Assembly: GCF_018131075.1 (NCBI RefSeq)
Contig: NZ_JAFCLS010000008.1
Span: 1-64,000 of the forward strand
DNA from: Bradyrhizobium sp. JYMT SZCCT0428
GTDB taxonomy: Bacteria; Pseudomonadota; Alphaproteobacteria; Rhizobiales; Xanthobacteraceae
Length of the DNA stretch: 64,000 nt
Direction of reading: 5' to 3'
Shown: positions 46,362 through 55,474 of the stretch, one piece after another
Layout: every line of letters begins with the position of its first letter
How positions within the stretch are numbered: the stretch's first letter is position 1
Program-made: the position numbers and the translations under genes
Notes under the pieces: generated by a model
What the model was told of the DNA's origin: nothing
Database searches by the model: none
The model's input: the letters and a program-made list of their open reading frames with translations, nothing else

Positions 46362-47405
46362 CTAGCCACCGGCAATGGCCCGCCGCCGTTGCGCAAAAAC
46401 CCCTCGCTCGAGGATTGCCGTCTCGTCGGGCCCGGCGCCGTCGAGAAAGACTTTCACCGCGGTGCGGGCGCGCAAATCGATCTCGGAAAGCGTTGGTATC
46501 GCGCCGAGCTGAAGCACCGCTTCCAGGTGAATGTTGCCATAGAGCATGCCGAGAAACTGGCGGGCGCCGGCTTCGCAATCCGCAAGATCGATCTCGCCGG
46601 CCTGCTTTGCTCTTGCAAGAATTCTTGTCAGGACCGCGATGGCCCGCTTTGGGCCATGCTGCGCGTAGACCCGCGTCGCATTGGGGTAGCGGTCCGCTTC
46701 GAGAATGGCGGTGTAACAAACCTCCAGCAAGGCCGGTGTCATCATCGTCTCGAGAAGATTGCGCCCGATGATGATGAGCAATTCCCTGAGCGGCAGGGAA
46801 AGCTGGTCGGCACTGACACTCAGGGCATTGGACGAGTATTGGCTGACGACCTTGGCGAACTGGTCGACCAGAAGCTGCTCCACGTTCTCGCGCCGCGTTG
46901 TCTTCTCGCGGAGTAGTTCCTTGTAGAGACCGTGCGGCGTCCATGTCCAGCTCGGCCGCCCAAGCACGAATGCCGTGATAACAGCGCAATTCGACCAGCC
47001 GCGCATCTGGCTCGCTTTACCCGGGACCTGCTCACGGACGCGAAGGATATCGCCCGTCCCACCCCACCGCAGAAACTTGACGGCATCGGCCGGCGGCAGG
47101 ATCGTCACCATCATGCGGGTCCACCACGGCTCCACGAGCAGCCAGCTCCCGGTGTTCGTGGGACGCATGGCAAAGACGTGCTTATGCTTGTGGTGGACGA
47201 ACCGATGCCACCATTGCCGTTTCAGGCCGGGGACGAAGCAAATGATCCAGTCGACGGGCTCGACCGTCACCAGCGATCCATGCGCGTCGGCGCAGTTGGC
47301 CAAATCCGACGGGACATCGTCGACGACCTTCAGGCTTGATGGGCTGTCGCTGCTCCGCGCCAGCCAGGACTGGCTCGCGCGGGCAGTATCATATGGCGCG
47401 TTCAT
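46362..47405 (-). CDS. TetR-type C-terminal domain fused to an unknown N-terminal domain
   Basis: 347 residues. Residues about 190-325 match the ligand/dimerisation half of TetR regulators and are plainly homologous to the TetR at 50768 (shared pattern YPN...GP.RAI...L......G.ID..D...ARQFLGML..N.HL). There is no recognisable TetR helix-turn-helix. Instead residues about 48-165 form a Trp-rich domain (KRQWWHRFVHHKHKHVFAM, WLLVEPWWTRMM, SWTWTPHGL) that I do not recognise. GAGGAG stands 7 bases upstream of this start, which overlaps the end of the preceding tetR gene by 17 bases. Confidence 0.82.
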   Translation of the reverse strand: MNAPYDTARASQSWLARSSDSPSSLKVVDDVPSDLANCADAHGSLVTVEPVDWIICFVPGLKRQWWHRFVHHKHKHVFAMRPTNTGSWLLVEPWWTRMMVTILPPADAVKFLRWGGTGDILRVREQVPGKASQMRGWSNCAVITAFVLGRPSWTWTPHGLYKELLREKTTRRENVEQLLVDQFAKVVSQYSSNALSVSADQLSLPLRELLIIIGRNLLETMMTPALLEVCYTAILEADRYPNATRVYAQHGPKRAIAVLTRILARAKQAGEIDLADCEAGARQFLGMLYGNIHLEAVLQLGAIPTLSEIDLRARTAVKVFLDGAGPDETAILERGVFAQRRRAIAGG

Positions 47406-48051
47406 ATCTGATGCTCCTCGCGCTTGCACATCCATGCAGGAACCTTTCAACGCCGGCCTTGACGCGGTCGGCGGTTGACCCGTTCTGGCTCATCACGGGA
47501 TTCAGCATCAGTGCCTGGTAGAGCGGCTCCCTCAGCAGTCCCATCAATTGCTCCGCGCAAACCTGCGCGTCCGATATCGACAGTATCCCTCTTTCATTGG
47601 TGTCCGACAGAAACTCCCGCAGCCTCCGTGTGACGATCTCCGACCCCGCCTCGTACACCCGCTTCTTGAGAGAAGGGTTGCGCGCTCCTTCAGCCATCAT
47701 CATCCGGATGAACCCGACCAGGGTGGTCGAATACTCTCGCGAGGCAACGAGGCCGAAGGCGACAAGGGTATCGCGTACATCGTCAAGCGTATTTGGACGC
47801 ACTCTCCTCACCAATGGCTGCGATATGAACAGGGCTTCGTGCTCGGCAACCGCGACGACGAGATCGTCGATACTTTCGAATGCCGACCAGACATCTGCTT
47901 GCGAATATCCGCTACGATGAAAAATTCCATTGAGGTCGGCGAGCGTATCGCAGGGATCAGCGAGGGCCCCGCTGATCGCCGACACGATGTCGGAGCGAAT
48001 GTCCGGCCTCGATTCAGCATTATCCGCTCGAGCGGACGTGGGACGTCTCAT
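47389..48051 (-). CDS. TetR/AcrR-family regulator in efflux operon
   Basis: 220 residues. The HTH is at about 25-72 (SGALADPCDTLADLNGIF, SQADVWSAFESIDDLVVAVA), weaker than usual. The C-terminal half belongs to the AefR-like group (VGFIRMMMAEGARNPSLKKR). The ATG lies within the last 32 bases of the MFS gene, so it is the third gene of the hlyD-mfs unit. It may regulate the unit or heterodimerise with its neighbours (inference). Confidence 0.85.
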   Translation of the reverse strand: MRRPTSARADNAESRPDIRSDIVSAISGALADPCDTLADLNGIFHRSGYSQADVWSAFESIDDLVVAVAEHEALFISQPLVRRVRPNTLDDVRDTLVAFGLVASREYSTTLVGFIRMMMAEGARNPSLKKRVYEAGSEIVTRRLREFLSDTNERGILSISDAQVCAEQLMGLLREPLYQALMLNPVMSQNGSTADRVKAGVERFLHGCASARSIRYERAI

Positions 48052-49660
48052 GTTGCGGCTCCTGGCTTCGGGATGACTGCGCGGCGTGCGCTTTGGCGTA
48101 TCGGTGGAATCCGATCTTGATGGAGACGAGCAGGGGCGCGGCGATGACGAACAGCAAAGCGACGGCATTGAACGCGGTGTCGAAGGCGATCACGGTGGAC
48201 TGACCCGTGACGGCCCTGCCCAGCAGGCTCGTCGCAGCCCGGCTGGCGGCCACGGCGTCCATTCCCCGCGCCGCGAGCATGGCTGTCATCGCCGTCAGCC
48301 GCTCGCTGACCGCAGGAACGCCCGCGGTGACGCTGGCGCCGAGCACCGCAACATTGCCGGCGACGTTATGGTCGATCAGTGTCTGGAGACCGGCTACCCC
48401 CATCAGACCGCCAAGCTGGCGACCCGCATTGAAGAGACCGATGCCGGACGCACGTTTGTGGTCATTGAGATTGCTGAAAGCGATCAGCGTGATGGACAGA
48501 AACAGGAAGCCAAGGCCCAGGCCGCGCAACAGGATGGCTGCCATCATGTCGTGCGCGCCGCTTTCGCTGGTCGAGCCTGATAGCATCCACATCGCAATCA
48601 TGATCATCAGGATCCCAAAGGGCACCGTCGCGACCGGAGGAACGCGGCGGGCCTGGAAGAGGAAGGCGGCTATGAGCAGTGTGCCGATGAAAAATGCGCC
48701 GCTCGGCAACAACAGCAGGCCGGCGTCGGTAGGCCTGAACGCGAGAACGGAGACGGCAAACGACGGGATCAGGAATGCGCTCCCGAACAGCGCGGCGCCG
48801 GCGACAAAGCTGACAATGAAGGCGAAGGAAAAATCTTCCGTCCGGAACAAGGTGAAATCGAGCAGGCCCCGGCCTTTGGCAATCACCTGGTGACCGAGAA
48901 ACAGCAGCAGGGCGGCGGCGCCCAGCACTGTCAGCCACAGGATGCGAGGTTCCTCGAACCAGCGCCATCGGTTGCCCTGATTGAGGACATAGGTGAAGCA
49001 GAGAAATGTGACTGACATCAGCGAGAAGCCGATCCAATCAAACGGACGGCGCACGGCCGCAGCGGGCTTCGGGGCGTCCGCGATCAACAGGAGGCCGGCC
49101 GCTGCCAGGGCCACCGGAACGACGCTGACGAAAATCCATGTCCAGGACTGGCTGTCGAGCAACCATCCCTGAAGAGCCGGGGCGATGGTCCCGGGAGCGA
49201 CGACCGATCCCATCGCGAACAGGGCTTGGAGGATCGGTTGGTGGGCGCGCGGATAGGCGAGAAAAATGATCGCCTGGCCGCTGATAAGCAAGGTGCCTCC
49301 GGCGAAGCCCTGTATGATGCGGAGTGCTATCAACAGATCCAGCCGGGCTGTGATGACGGCAATGCCACATGCCGTGCCCATGACCAGCGTTGAGCAGATG
49401 ATCAGTTTGTGCGGATTGACGCGGGTCATCAGCCAGGGGGCGGTCATGAACCCGATCAGTTTCAGAGCGGTGTATCCGATGTCCAGCCAGGCGGCCTCGT
49501 CGGGAGTTGCATAGGTGTCGCCGATGATATAGCCGCGCCCGAGCGACAGCGCGGTGCCTGCGATCGCCTCCGTCAGTGTCGCAACCACGACCCCAACGAC
49601 AAGAAGGGTTCCTGTCGCAGATCTGTCGCGGCTCGGCGTGTCGGCGACGGCGATGCTCAT
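48020..49660 (-). CDS. MFS drug efflux transporter, DHA2 (EmrB/QacA) family
   Basis: 546 residues, about fourteen hydrophobic helices. DHA2 hallmarks are visible: ALSLGRGYIIGD near the start, LIALRIIQGFAGGTLLISGQ, and the antiporter-like motif AMGSVVAPGTIAPALQGWL. It overlaps the HlyD gene upstream by four bases, so the two form an EmrAB-like efflux pair that exports hydrophobic toxic compounds with an outer-membrane channel. Confidence 0.94.
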   Translation of the reverse strand: MSIAVADTPSRDRSATGTLLVVGVVVATLTEAIAGTALSLGRGYIIGDTYATPDEAAWLDIGYTALKLIGFMTAPWLMTRVNPHKLIICSTLVMGTACGIAVITARLDLLIALRIIQGFAGGTLLISGQAIIFLAYPRAHQPILQALFAMGSVVAPGTIAPALQGWLLDSQSWTWIFVSVVPVALAAAGLLLIADAPKPAAAVRRPFDWIGFSLMSVTFLCFTYVLNQGNRWRWFEEPRILWLTVLGAAALLLFLGHQVIAKGRGLLDFTLFRTEDFSFAFIVSFVAGAALFGSAFLIPSFAVSVLAFRPTDAGLLLLPSGAFFIGTLLIAAFLFQARRVPPVATVPFGILMIMIAMWMLSGSTSESGAHDMMAAILLRGLGLGFLFLSITLIAFSNLNDHKRASGIGLFNAGRQLGGLMGVAGLQTLIDHNVAGNVAVLGASVTAGVPAVSERLTAMTAMLAARGMDAVAASRAATSLLGRAVTGQSTVIAFDTAFNAVALLFVIAAPLLVSIKIGFHRYAKAHAAQSSRSQEPQHETSHVRSSG

Positions 49661-50685
49661 GAACCGCTTCTCCGATCAATGTCGACACGCGCGGACAGGC
49701 CAGGCACGAGGCGGCCGGGCAATGGGTTGCTGGCAAAGCGGATCTTCACCGGCACGCGTTGCACGACGCGAATGAAGTTTCCTGTCGCGTTGTCCGCGGG
49801 GAGCAGACTGAAGGCAGACCCGCTGCCGGGCGCAAAACTGTCTACCAGGCCTTCAATCTTCTCATTCGGGTAGCCGTCGACCGTGATGCGGACGCGCTGG
49901 CCGGGCCGGATATGTTCGATCTGGGTTTCCTTGAAATTCGCGACCACCCACACGTCCTTCACCGGAACGATGTCGAGCAAGGAGGCGCCCGGCGCGACAA
50001 GCCGGCCGATGCGGACCTGGCGGTTGCCGATCACGCCGTCGACCGGCGCATGCACCACCGTGTTGTCGAGATCGATCTGGGCAAGATCGCGCGCGGCCTG
50101 TGCCTGCGCCACGGCGGCAACGGCTGCTTCGCGCTGGGTGGCAAGCACGGCAATGCGCTGCTGCTGGGCCTCCACCATTGCCGACGCCGCCGACACGCCC
50201 GCCTCGGCCCTCGATAGCGCCGCGTCGCTTTCATCGACCGCGGCCTGGCTAACGGCATTGGTGCGGATAAGTTCGCGGCGGCGATCGGAGGCCTTGGTCG
50301 CCAGATTTTTCTCGGCCACGGTCGATCGTCGCTGCGCGTCAGCCTGCCGAACCAGGGCGTGTTGAAGCTGGATGTCGGCATCGACATTGGTGAGGCGGGC
50401 CTCTGCCGCATCGACATTGGCAACCGCTTGCGCAAGCTTTGCGCGATAGTCCCGATCGTCGATCCGGAACAGGACGTCACCCGCCTGCACAGTCTGGTTA
50501 TCCTCGACCTCGAGGGTCGTGACGTAGCCCGCAACCTTCGGGGCGAGTGAGGTCACGTCACCGCGGACATACGCATTGTCGGTCGAGGTCTCGCCGATCG
50601 AACGCGCCCTCCATCCCGTGGCCACGATCACCACCGCACCAAGGCACAGCAGCAGGCCGATTGTCTTCTTCCTGTTACGCTGCAT
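49657..50685 (-). CDS. HlyD/EmrA-family membrane-fusion protein
   Basis: 342 residues. One N-terminal membrane helix (about 8-26, IGLLLCLGAVVIVATGW), a biotinyl-lipoyl-like half (TDNAYVRGDVTSLAPKVAGY), a long alpha-helical coiled coil (about 85-210) and the barrel domain (VVHAPVDGVIGNRQVRIG). Links the MFS pump to the outer membrane. Promoter region upstream carries duplicated operators. Confidence 0.95.
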   Translation of the reverse strand: MQRNRKKTIGLLLCLGAVVIVATGWRARSIGETSTDNAYVRGDVTSLAPKVAGYVTTLEVEDNQTVQAGDVLFRIDDRDYRAKLAQAVANVDAAEARLTNVDADIQLQHALVRQADAQRRSTVAEKNLATKASDRRRELIRTNAVSQAAVDESDAALSRAEAGVSAASAMVEAQQQRIAVLATQREAAVAAVAQAQAARDLAQIDLDNTVVHAPVDGVIGNRQVRIGRLVAPGASLLDIVPVKDVWVVANFKETQIEHIRPGQRVRITVDGYPNEKIEGLVDSFAPGSGSAFSLLPADNATGNFIRVVQRVPVKIRFASNPLPGRLVPGLSARVDIDRRSGS

Positions 50686-50695
50686 GACAGCCTCC

Positions 50696-50711
50696 GGTAA
50701 TGGATGTTACC
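50696..50711. promoter_or_regulatory. Operator copy 1, GGTAA-N6-TTACC
   Basis: Perfect inverted repeat GGTAATGGATGTTACC, the first of two in the 82-base gap between the divergent hlyD and tetR genes. It lies about 11 bases upstream of the hlyD ATG. The size and symmetry fit a TetR-family operator. Confidence 0.8.
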
Positions 50712-50717
50712 ATTTGA

Positions 50718-50746
50718 CGTCTATGGTAATGATCGTTACCAGTCAA
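50718..50746 (-). promoter_or_regulatory. Predicted promoter of the efflux operon
   Basis: On the minus strand TTGACT (50741-50746) and TAGACG (50718-50723) are separated by 17 bases; that spacer is the second operator palindrome. This arrangement would let a bound repressor block polymerase. Sequence pattern only. Confidence 0.5.
50725..50740. promoter_or_regulatory. Operator copy 2, GGTAA-N6-TTACC
   Basis: Perfect inverted repeat GGTAATGATCGTTACC, starting 29 bases after copy 1, i.e. nearly three helical turns on. It falls inside the spacer of the predicted hlyD promoter and beside the tetR promoter, so both directions can be repressed. Confidence 0.8.
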
Positions 50747-50767
50747 GGGATGGATCGGGATGGATGA

Positions 50768-51394
50768 ATGGCTGTGGCTAAGAAAGGGCGCCCGAACGGT
50801 CGCCGGGAGGCCCTGCTTCGCGCTGCGGCCGAGGTGTTTTTTGAACAGGGCTACGCGGCGACGAGCATCGACGCGATCATCGAACGCGCCGGTGGTTCGA
50901 AACGCAACATCTACAGCGAATTCGGAAACAAGCAGGGCCTGTTCTCCGCCATCGTCAGGGAAAACGCAGACAGGGTGCTTTCGACGTTGGTCATCGAGCA
51001 GACCGAAGGCCACGATCTGCGGGCGACGCTGACGGCGTTTGGTCGGCATCTGATGGGCGTCTACATGTCGCCCACCTTGATCGGCATCTACCGAATTGCC
51101 GTCACCGAGGCCAACCGCTTTCCTGATCTGGTGAAGTCGTTCTACGAACAAGGCCCCGGCCGGGCGACGTCCCGGCTCGCCGAGGTCCTTGAAGCCGCCA
51201 ACAAGCGAGGAGAGATTCGCACCGATGATTGCTCGCGAATGGCAGGGCACTTTGTCGGCATGATCCGCGACAACCTTCATCTGCAGGTCGTTCTCGGGCT
51301 CCGCGCGGCGCCGTCGGACAAGGAAGTGCAGGCGGCGGTCGGTTCCGCCGTCGAGGTGTTTTTGAACGGTGTTCGACCTGGCCGGAAAAAGTAG
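50768..51394 (+). CDS. TetR/AcrR-family repressor, divergent from efflux operon
   Basis: 208 residues. A clear HTH (about 8-55: RREALLRAAAEVFFEQGYAA, SIDAIIERAGGSKRNIYSEF) and a C-terminal ligand domain (about 85-205). Probable autorepressor and repressor of hlyD-mfs through the two GGTAA-N6-TTACC sites. Its C-terminal domain is homologous to that of the fusion protein at 46362-47405. Confidence 0.93.
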   Translation: MAVAKKGRPNGRREALLRAAAEVFFEQGYAATSIDAIIERAGGSKRNIYSEFGNKQGLFSAIVRENADRVLSTLVIEQTEGHDLRATLTAFGRHLMGVYMSPTLIGIYRIAVTEANRFPDLVKSFYEQGPGRATSRLAEVLEAANKRGEIRTDDCSRMAGHFVGMIRDNLHLQVVLGLRAAPSDKEVQAAVGSAVEVFLNGVRPGRKK

Positions 51395-51502
51395 ACAGCC
51401 TGTCGTCGTCTTCGGCATCACGTGGTTTGCTGAACGGCCGGGCCGGGAGCTGATAGCGATCATCATTTTCTCCATCATGTGAGGAAATGCTTGTCGTCGT
51501 GC

Positions 51503-52285
51503 CTAGCGCGCGGTCCAGCCGCCATCGACGGAGATCGCCGTGCCCGTGATCTGCTCGGCAGCAACCGAGCACAGGAACGCGACGGTGCCGCCAAGCTGCT
51601 CCGGCGAGGCAAAATCCAGCGACGGCTGTTTCTCCGACAACAGCTCTTCGGCGGCTTGCTTCTGGCTGATGCCGCGTTGCGCTGCGATGTCGCTGATCTG
51701 CTTTTCGACGAGCGGCGTTCGTACCCAGCCGGGACAGACCGCATTGCAGGTGACGCCGCTCCCGGCGGTCTCCAGGCCGACCACCTTGGTCAGGCCGACC
51801 ATCCCGTGCTTGGCAGCGACATAGGCGGCCTTGTGCGTCGAAGCGACGAGGCCGTGGGCGGAAGCGATGTTGACGATCCGTCCCCAGCGCTGCTTTTTCA
51901 TCTGCGGTACCGCCGCTGCAATGCCGTGGAATGCCGCCGACAGGTTGATCGCCAGGATCGCATCCCACTTGGCCGCCGGAAACTCATCCACCGGTGCGGT
52001 GAACTGGATGCCGGCATTGTTCACGAGGATGTCGAGGCGCCCGAATTTCGCGATCGTCGCGGCAATCAATCCGCGCACGGCGTCGCCCTTTGACATATCG
52101 GCGCCGTCGTAGACGACGCGCACGCCATGCTCGCGCTCGATCCCGCTGCGGATCGCCTCGATTTCGCTCGCCTCGCCAAAGCCGTTCAACACCAGGTCGG
52201 CGCCGGCCTTCGCCAGCTCTCTGGCGATGCCGAGGCCGATGCCGCTGGTCGATCCGGTGACGACGGCTACCTTGCCCTTCAACAT
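51503..52285 (-). CDS. 3-hydroxybutyrate dehydrogenase (SDR family)
   Basis: 260 residues. Short-chain dehydrogenase with TGSTSGIGLGIA (10-21), NNAG, and catalytic Ser with Y-A/V-x-x-K (YVAAKHGMVG). The regions GAGADLVLNGFG-like (AKAGADLVLNGFG) and GWVRTPLVEKQI are typical of BdhA, which interconverts 3-hydroxybutyrate and acetoacetate using NAD. AAAGGA precedes the ATG. Last gene of the leftward set; acetoacetate links it to the decarboxylase domain in the gene before it. Confidence 0.9.
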   Translation of the reverse strand: MLKGKVAVVTGSTSGIGLGIARELAKAGADLVLNGFGEASEIEAIRSGIEREHGVRVVYDGADMSKGDAVRGLIAATIAKFGRLDILVNNAGIQFTAPVDEFPAAKWDAILAINLSAAFHGIAAAVPQMKKQRWGRIVNIASAHGLVASTHKAAYVAAKHGMVGLTKVVGLETAGSGVTCNAVCPGWVRTPLVEKQISDIAAQRGISQKQAAEELLSEKQPSLDFASPEQLGGTVAFLCSVAAEQITGTAISVDGGWTAR

Positions 52286-52329
52286 TGGAATTCCTTTCGG
52301 GTGCTTGAGAGATGAAGTCCGTCGCGTTT

Positions 52330-54339
52330 TCAGTCGCGGCGATGCACGTCGTGCGTGACGATGCCGAGTTCCGGTGACGGCGGGTCGAGGCGGTGCGGAT
52401 CGGCCAGCGTGCGGCGGATGTCTTCGAGTCCGCTCTGCCAATGCGCACGCATCGCGCTCAACCCGAACTCGTAGTCCCGCGAATGGCCTTCGTAGGTCTT
52501 GGACTGGTAGATCAGGTGAACGATGTTGTAGGAGCGATGGCGGGCCATGTCGGCGATGGCGCGGATTTCCGGCTTCGCCTTTGCGCTTGCCGGCAGCTCT
52601 TCCATGGTCCGCTGCAACGCCTGACGCATCTTCTGCATCCGCAGCACCTGGTCGGTGACGGCGCGCGTGCGGCTCGAATACTGGATGTCCTTCTGCCGGC
52701 TCGAGACCTCCATCAGGTCCTGAGGGACGCGGCCCCTGGCCGACCAGAGGTCGACCTGGAAGGTCAGCGTGTCACATGGCTCGCCTGACAACACGCGGGA
52801 AAGCGGCGTATTCCAAACCACGCCGCCGTCCCAATAGTGCTCGCCTTCGATCTCGACGGCGGGAAATCCCGGCGGCAGCGCGCCGGAAGCCATGAAATGC
52901 TTCGGTCCCAGCCGGCGTTCGGCGGTGTCGAAATAGGTCAAATTGCCGGTGCGGACGTTGACCGCGCCGACGCTGACGCGCACCTCGCCCGAGTTCAGCC
53001 GGTCGAAGTCGACCAGCCGCTCCAGCGTCTGATGCAACGGCGCCGTGTCGTAGAAGCTGGTAGCGGCATCGCCCGTGAAGGGCGACCAGAGCGGCGACGG
53101 GAAGCGCGGCTTGAAGAAGCCGGGCTGGCCCTGGACCAGGGCCCGCGTTGCCGCCAACCTGTTGCGAACCGAGTTGATGTCGAAAGCAAACGGCAAGGCG
53201 TTGGCCAGCCCCTCGCCCGCAGGCCACTCGATCGAAAAGGCACAGATCGTCTCCCAGAACTCGCGCAACCGCTGCACGCGCTCGGCTTCGGGCGAGCCGG
53301 CGATAATGGCGGCGTTGAGCGCGCCGATCGAGATGCCGGCCAGCCAGTTCGGCCGGATGCCGGCTTCGTGCAGGCCCTCATAGACGCCGGCCTGATAGGC
53401 TCCGAGCGCGCCGCCGCCTTGCAGCACCAGAGCGACGACATCGTATGGCAGCGGGCTGGTTTGCTGCGGCGCCGGACTGAATCGTTCACGCATCACGTTC
53501 AACATTGCCAAAACTCCCTGCATTGTGGCTGACCCGATCAGCCGGCATTCGCCTTCGATGAGGATTTCGGACCCGGTCCCGCGTCGACGTAACGTCGCGC
53601 CAGGCGCCAGATAGTCGTGGACCACGGTGCCAAGCCCGAGCGTGAGATCGGCAACAACGTGTTTGGCCGACAGCACCTCAAGTACCGGCAGTTCGGCAAC
53701 GGGAGCGAGCGCATGCGAGCACAAATCGAGCGCCGCCGGCCCGGTCCATGCGCCCTTCACGGTGATGTCCTCGAGGTGGAAGCGCACCAGCTCGCAAATA
53801 CGTGCCGTGCCGTCGACATGCGGGATGATCTTGAGCAGGAAGTTGGGTACGGCGAGTTTTCTGGCTTCGACCGATGTGTCGAGGGCGCGGTGCTTGTAGC
53901 CCATGGTGCCGGTGGCGATGCGGACCGAGCCGTAGTTCAGCGTGCCGACCAGCGTGTCGGTCTCGACCGCCAGTTTCGGCTGCGCCAGCTTCTTCGGAAA
54001 GCCCCACAGCTCACGCCCGCCGGCAATCGGCGGATGATCATTGAGAAACATCTGGTGGACGAAGCTGCCGGCCTCGCCCCGGTAGGACACCGGGATGACC
54101 TGGCCGCTTTCGGTGTAGTCGCCGAAGCCGGTTGAATCAGGCATGCGGATGAATTCGTAATTCACCACCGGCTCGGTCAGTTCGAGCGGTTCCGGCACGA
54201 CCCGGCGCAGCGCTTCGGGATCGGTCCGGTACTGGATGATGAAGTACTCGCGGTTGATGAACCGGTAGGGGCCGGGTGGAAAGGCCGAGTTCGTCAGCGG
54301 CATGGCGAACGCGGTCGCGCGAACGGTCTCGTGTTTCAT
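52330..54339 (-). CDS. Acetoacetate decarboxylase-patatin-like phospholipase fusion
   Basis: 669 residues, two enzymes in one chain. Residues 1-245 are an acetoacetate decarboxylase: [15 protein letters not shown] and [12 protein letters not shown] with the Schiff-base lysine pair Lys116/117, matching the position in the Clostridium enzyme. Residues about 300-520 are patatin-like: the oxyanion loop QGGGALG (308-313), nucleophile Ser337 in GISIGA, and Asp504 in DGG. A DUF3734-like tail follows to the end. Acetoacetate would give acetone plus CO2; the lipase side may act on lipids or polyhydroxybutyrate (inference). Confidence 0.93.
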   Translation of the reverse strand: MKHETVRATAFAMPLTNSAFPPGPYRFINREYFIIQYRTDPEALRRVVPEPLELTEPVVNYEFIRMPDSTGFGDYTESGQVIPVSYRGEAGSFVHQMFLNDHPPIAGGRELWGFPKKLAQPKLAVETDTLVGTLNYGSVRIATGTMGYKHRALDTSVEARKLAVPNFLLKIIPHVDGTARICELVRFHLEDITVKGAWTGPAALDLCSHALAPVAELPVLEVLSAKHVVADLTLGLGTVVHDYLAPGATLRRRGTGSEILIEGECRLIGSATMQGVLAMLNVMRERFSPAPQQTSPLPYDVVALVLQGGGALGAYQAGVYEGLHEAGIRPNWLAGISIGALNAAIIAGSPEAERVQRLREFWETICAFSIEWPAGEGLANALPFAFDINSVRNRLAATRALVQGQPGFFKPRFPSPLWSPFTGDAATSFYDTAPLHQTLERLVDFDRLNSGEVRVSVGAVNVRTGNLTYFDTAERRLGPKHFMASGALPPGFPAVEIEGEHYWDGGVVWNTPLSRVLSGEPCDTLTFQVDLWSARGRVPQDLMEVSSRQKDIQYSSRTRAVTDQVLRMQKMRQALQRTMEELPASAKAKPEIRAIADMARHRSYNIVHLIYQSKTYEGHSRDYEFGLSAMRAHWQSGLEDIRRTLADPHRLDPPSPELGIVTHDVHRRD

Positions 54340-54448
54340 CGAGGTCGAACTCCAGGAGGATTTTGGGTGTGCGGGCCGCGCTCCGGCGCTGGTGACGCGG
54401 CCCGTATCAGATCAAGCGCGTGCGACGCGCCTCGTTCAGACCGTACGG

Positions 54449-55378
54449 TCAGTAGTCCCAGAAGACCGGCACCCAACGAAAGGCGTCGCCTTCGACTGCC
54501 ACATGGCCGACGGACGGGAACGGCAGGTGAGTTGCCACCAGCAGCCCGCGGGTCTCAGCCAGTTCTCGCAAAAGACCGATACGAACGCGGGCCGACTCCT
54601 CGGGATCGTGTTCGAAGCCGTTGTACCATTCGGGGTGCTCGAACCCGACCGCGAACACGAGGTCGCCGGCGAACGTCAGCCGGTCGCCGCCGGACACCAC
54701 GCGGACCACGCTGTGCCCGGGGGTGTGGCCGCCGGTGCGAGTGACGACCACTCCCGGCGCCACCTCGTATTGCTCGTCGAAGGTACGCAGCTGGCTACGG
54801 TATTCCTTCACGAACTTTTTGGCGGTCGATCGCAACGCGTCCGGGAAACCCGGCGGCATGGAGACGTGGGAGAAATCGGGCGCCTCCCAGAACTTGACCT
54901 CGGCGGCCGACACGTGGATCCGCAGGTCCGGACGCAGCCGCTCCTTGACCCCGTCGACAAGCAGCCCGCCGATGTGGTCCATGTGCATGTGGGTCAGCAC
55001 CACGTCGGTCACGGACGCAAGATCGATGCCGGCGGCTTCCAGTCGCTTGATCAGCTGCCCGGCCCGCGGCAAGTGCAAGTCCGGGTCAAGCCCAAGCCCG
55101 GCGTCGACGAGGATGGTCCGGTCGCCGCTACGCACCACGACCACGTTAAGCGCCCAATCGTAAGCGTCCGGCGGCAGGAACATGTCTTTCAGCCAGGTCG
55201 CCCGGACGGCCGGGTCGATGTTGTGTGCCAGCATGGCGGTTGGGAGCGGCAGCACGCCGTCGCTGACCACCAGCACCTCAATGTCGCCGACCTGCACCGC
55301 GTAGCGCGACGGAACCAATTCGTTGGGCGCAGGTGTACCGGGGTGTGAGGTATTGGCCAGGCTCGTGTTTAGATTCAT
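54449..55378 (-). CDS. Metallo-beta-lactamase-fold hydrolase
   Basis: 309 residues. The dinuclear zinc motif HMHMDH is at 130-135 and another ligand set follows in TRTGGHTPGHSVV and AGDLVF. The N-terminal part is polar and Pro-rich without a clear signal peptide. Members hydrolyse lactones, thioesters or phosphate esters; the substrate cannot be told here. Between the flavoprotein and decarboxylase-patatin genes, in the same direction. Confidence 0.9.
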   Translation of the reverse strand: MNLNTSLANTSHPGTPAPNELVPSRYAVQVGDIEVLVVSDGVLPLPTAMLAHNIDPAVRATWLKDMFLPPDAYDWALNVVVVRSGDRTILVDAGLGLDPDLHLPRAGQLIKRLEAAGIDLASVTDVVLTHMHMDHIGGLLVDGVKERLRPDLRIHVSAAEVKFWEAPDFSHVSMPPGFPDALRSTAKKFVKEYRSQLRTFDEQYEVAPGVVVTRTGGHTPGHSVVRVVSGGDRLTFAGDLVFAVGFEHPEWYNGFEHDPEESARVRIGLLRELAETRGLLVATHLPFPSVGHVAVEGDAFRWVPVFWDY

Positions 55379-55474
55379 GTTTGTCTCCCGTTTTCAAGGT
55401 GAAGGTTACTGGCTGGTCTTGGTTGAGCGGGCCGCGCAGCCAGCGCGGAACGCGGCCCGTTTCGCGTGAGGGGT

